This document shows, piece by piece, positions 31,177-33,974 of a stretch of 33,974 nucleotides of DNA (positions within the stretch are counted from its first letter, which is position 1; each line of letters begins with the position of its first letter). The stretch spans positions 1-33,974 of the forward strand of contig JAUHWN010000027.1 in NCBI GenBank assembly GCA_030424665.1, in the 5' to 3' direction. Source of the stretch: Bdellovibrionia bacterium. GTDB taxonomy: Bacteria > Bdellovibrionota > Bdellovibrionia > Bdellovibrionales > JAGQZY01. Under the pieces are notes generated by a model. It was not told where the DNA came from. It ran no database searches and was given only the letters and a program-made list of their open reading frames with translations. The position numbers and the translations under genes were made by a program.

Positions 31177-33974
31177 TTAAAAAGTATTTGTTTTATTTTT
31201 CTTTGTTAAAATTGAGTTAATATAATTTTCTCCGAGTCTATTAAAGAGAGCTGGGAGTAAAAAAGTATTTAAAAGGGTCGATGTGATAAGTCCACCAATA
31301 ATTACAACGGCTACTGGATAGAGGATTTCTTTACCAGGCTCGCCTTTACTAAGAGCTAAGGGTGTTAGCGCCAGAATTGCGGTACCAGCAGTCATTAACA
31401 CCGGAATGAGTCGATCGAGACTCCCATCGATTACGACGTCGCGAATATTTGGATTTTCACGTTCTTTATAAAGGTCCATATAATGGTTGATCACTAAGAC
31501 TCCGTTGCGACTGGCGATTCCACAGAGGGTAATGAAGGCAACGGTGGTCGCTAGAGATAGATCAAGTCCTGTCAGCCAAATGGCAAAAACACTACCTATG
31601 AGGGCTAGGGGAATGTTGGTTAAAACTAAGGCTGAAAGTATCGCTGATCGAAACTGCATAAATAAAATTACAAAAATCGCAATTAGAGAAATTAGACCGA
31701 GGAGTAGGATTCTTTTATTGGCCTTTACCTGGGACTCGTACTGTCCACCGAGGGCTATATAGTAAGATTCTGGCAGCTCTAGGCCATTGAGCCTTTGTTC
31801 GAGTTCTTTTGCAACTTCGGTGAGAGCTCGGCCAGGAGAGTTCGCCGAAACAATCAATCGGCGCTGCATGTTCTCGCGATTGACCATATTTGGGCCATCT
31901 GTTGGATAGACATCGGCCACGTCAACAACTTTGACCTTTTGTCCCGAAGGCATTGTTTTTAAAATAACGTTTTCAATTTGCTCTTGATCACTCCGAGAAC
32001 TCTCATCGAGTCTGGCAAATATTTCAAATATTCTTTGGTCCTCAATAAAGTGTCCGACGGCTTCACCTCTTAATCCCATTTCGAGGTCTTCATTAATTTG
32101 CCCCGGAGAAAGTGAATAGTCAGAAGCACCGATGCGATCGATTTGCACGGCGAGTTGTGGGACTTTAACAAGAGGCTCGATTTGAATATCGACAAGCCCC
32201 GGGGTTTCTTTGAGGATCTCTTCAATTTGGACGGCAATTCTTCGAAGTTCCACACCATCAGGGCCGAAAACTTTTATGGCGAGCTGGGCGCGGACTCCAC
32301 TCATCATATGATCAATTCTATGGCTGATGGGTTGCCCAAGATTTACTCCTAAATCGCCAACCTTCAAAATGTTTTGACGGATTTCAGAAAGGACCTCTTT
32401 CATGGGACGCTTCATGGGGTGATTGAAGTCCACATCGATTTCGCTCCAATGTACGCCTTCTGCGTGCTCATCCATTTCGGCTCGTCCGGTTCTTCGAACT
32501 GTGGACTTAACTTCCGGCACAGAGAGAATAGCTTTTTCAATCTGAACACCCAACTCATTCGAAGCGGGCAGTGAAATACCAGGGTAGGCGGCCACTCCAA
32601 TAGTCGCTGTCCCCTCATTGAACTCGGGCAAGAAATTACTATCCATTCGCATCAGTAGTACGATGGATATGATTAAAGGGATAATGCACAGAGCGCTAAC
32701 GAGCTTCCATTTTTTAATACTCCATTCGAAGAGTGGCATTGAAAAGGCTTTCAATTTTTCAACAACGATGGGTTCATGGTCTTGTCGAATGATCTTTGAG
32801 TTTGGCAGTAGAAAATAGCAAAGAACGGGGGTCAGAGTCAGCGAAACTAGTAAAGAGGCAATCAGTGAAATAATATAGGCCGCTCCCATCGGGGTAAAAA
32901 GTCGACCTTCGAGTCCGCTTAATGCAAACAATGGGACAAATACCGCAACAACGATCATCGTTGAAATAACGATAGAGCTTCGAATCTCTTTGGAGGCCTC
33001 AAAAACGACTAAGAGTGGGTTTCGTGGGGTTTGGAGTTTATAGTTTTCGCGAAGACGTCTAAAAACATTTTCGACGTCAACAATGGCATCATCGACCAAT
33101 TCTCCGATGGCGACGGCAAGACCACCAAGAGTCATTGTGTTAATGCTTAAGTCAAACCACTTGAATAGTAGAAAACTAATGACAAACGACATTGGAATCG
33201 CTGTGAGGGTGATAAACGTGGTTCTAAAATTCAATAAAAATATAAATAAAATGATGGCAACAATTATTGTTCCGTCGCGAAGGGCCTCAATGACATTTGC
33301 TATCGAAGTCTCAATAAAATGAGATTGTTTGAATAAATCAGTTTCTATGACCAAACCGCTTGGCATTGAATTTTGTAATTCGGCAATGGCGTCTTCGATT
33401 TTTCGAGTGAGATCGACGGTGTCGGCTTGAGGCTGTTTTTGTATCGTCAACACGACTGATGGTTCGGCATTAATACTCGCTTCACCTCGTTTTTCCTTCG
33501 CACCAACTTTAATATTAGCAACCTCTTTTAGAAGCACAGGTCTTCCAAGGTGTGTTCCAACTGCTGTGTCTGCAATATCTTCGATCGTAAAAGCTCGACC
33601 CATCGGGCGAATTAAGAATTCCTTTCCATCTTGATTTAAGAACCCACCGGTCGTGTTGATACTAAGATGTTCAAGAGATTTTCGAAACTCTTCTAGGGAG
33701 AGCCCTTTTTCTTGTAATTTTTCACTGGATAAAAGAATTTGATACTGTTTAACACCTCCACCCATGACGACCACTTGGCTGACGCCCGGAATACTCATAA
33801 GACGGGGGCGAATCTGCCAGTCGGCGATAGTTCTTGCTTTAAGTGGGGCAATTTTTTTTGACTCGTCAACAAGGCCAACAAATTGAATTTCTCCCATTAT
33901 AGATGAAATTGGTCCCATGACAGGTTGAATATCACTAGGGAGATTCGATTTAACGAGTTGCAGCCTTTCGGCGA
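31177..33974 (-). CDS. Heavy-metal RND efflux pump (HME family), 5' end outside window
   Basis: The last 931 residues of a CusA/CzcA-type proton-driven metal exporter; the frame runs off the window edge, so the true start is missing (about 110 residues by comparison with CusA, about 1050 residues). Motifs: porter segments with IPGVSQVVVMGGG; the helix-4 segment AIGELVDDAIVDVEN (near 33072-33117) with the acidic pair needed for proton relay; and the late helices with LTNIPLALIGSVFAIW and FITLCGIASRNGVLV. The form of helix 4 differs from CusA (AIGAMVDAAIVMIEN), so a divalent metal rather than Cu+/Ag+ is more likely. A canonical adaptor (CusB) is not in the window. Confidence 0.95.
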   Translation of the reverse strand, partial: AERLQLVKSNLPSDIQPVMGPISSIMGEIQFVGLVDESKKIAPLKARTIADWQIRPRLMSIPGVSQVVVMGGGVKQYQILLSSEKLQEKGLSLEEFRKSLEHLSINTTGGFLNQDGKEFLIRPMGRAFTIEDIADTAVGTHLGRPVLLKEVANIKVGAKEKRGEASINAEPSVVLTIQKQPQADTVDLTRKIEDAIAELQNSMPSGLVIETDLFKQSHFIETSIANVIEALRDGTIIVAIILFIFLLNFRTTFITLTAIPMSFVISFLLFKWFDLSINTMTLGGLAVAIGELVDDAIVDVENVFRRLRENYKLQTPRNPLLVVFEASKEIRSSIVISTMIVVAVFVPLFALSGLEGRLFTPMGAAYIISLIASLLVSLTLTPVLCYFLLPNSKIIRQDHEPIVVEKLKAFSMPLFEWSIKKWKLVSALCIIPLIISIVLLMRMDSNFLPEFNEGTATIGVAAYPGISLPASNELGVQIEKAILSVPEVKSTVRRTGRAEMDEHAEGVHWSEIDVDFNHPMKRPMKEVLSEIRQNILKVGDLGVNLGQPISHRIDHMMSGVRAQLAIKVFGPDGVELRRIAVQIEEILKETPGLVDIQIEPLVKVPQLAVQIDRIGASDYSLSPGQINEDLEMGLRGEAVGHFIEDQRIFEIFARLDESSRSDQEQIENVILKTMPSGQKVKVVDVADVYPTDGPNMVNRENMQRRLIVSANSPGRALTEVAKELEQRLNGLELPESYYIALGGQYESQVKANKRILLLGLISLIAIFVILFMQFRSAILSALVLTNIPLALIGSVFAIWLTGLDLSLATTVAFITLCGIASRNGVLVINHYMDLYKERENPNIRDVVIDGSLDRLIPVLMTAGTAILALTPLALSKGEPGKEILYPVAVVIIGGLITSTLLNTFLLPALFNRLGENYINSILTKKNKTNTF

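Overview
The window looks like chromosomal DNA of a Gram-negative bacterium, probably a member of the Bdellovibrionota (Bdellovibrio-like). This is inferred from moderate G+C, many exported proteins, lipoprotein signals ending in FQNC or FNNC, frequent TTG/GTG starts, and an envelope- and efflux-heavy gene set. No rRNA, tRNA, insertion sequence, phage or CRISPR feature was seen. Genes are densely packed; the longest gaps are about 200 bp (13045-13250 and 27169-27470).

Left part (1-13044): the Ser/Lys/Arg-rich tail of a truncated gene; a three-gene minus-strand operon of overlapping envelope genes (lipoprotein, beta-barrel, small membrane protein); a secreted alpha/beta hydrolase and an L,D-transpeptidase; a minus-strand pair of formate-tetrahydrofolate ligase (fhs) and an ArsC/Spx-like protein; a BASS-family transporter; a large NHL-repeat lipoprotein divergent from a lipoprotein esterase; a PlsC-like acyltransferase; and exonuclease III.

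Middle (13045-16424): a three-gene operon of MFS exporter, ATP-grasp ligase and DltE-like short-chain dehydrogenase, with overlapping reading frames. It is preceded by a sigma70-like promoter whose spacer holds a perfect inverted repeat. The same gene types occur together in bacilysin-type dipeptide loci, so this is the best candidate for an undescribed small-molecule system.

16523-25706: an exported beta-rich protein, a GNAT acetyltransferase, a PAQR/hemolysin III protein, a soluble PAS-PAS-kinase-receiver hybrid histidine kinase whose stop overlaps the start of a large metal-transporter fusion (ZIP-like half, His-rich linker, ArsP/YraQ-type permease half), then a CPA2 cation/proton antiporter overlapping a DUF3124 gene, and a small secreted four-cysteine protein.

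25744-28469: a glutathionyl-hydroquinone reductase gene that appears to start at ATA behind a perfect Shine-Dalgarno; a small protein resembling the C-terminal domain of the divergently encoded lipoprotein at 27471; and a probable leaderless promoter for that lipoprotein.

Right end (28529-33974): a minus-strand metal-efflux operon of HME-type RND pump (cut by the window edge), small His-containing periplasmic protein, TolC-like channel and membrane-anchored diheme cytochrome c. All functions are read from motifs by eye; no similarity search was run.
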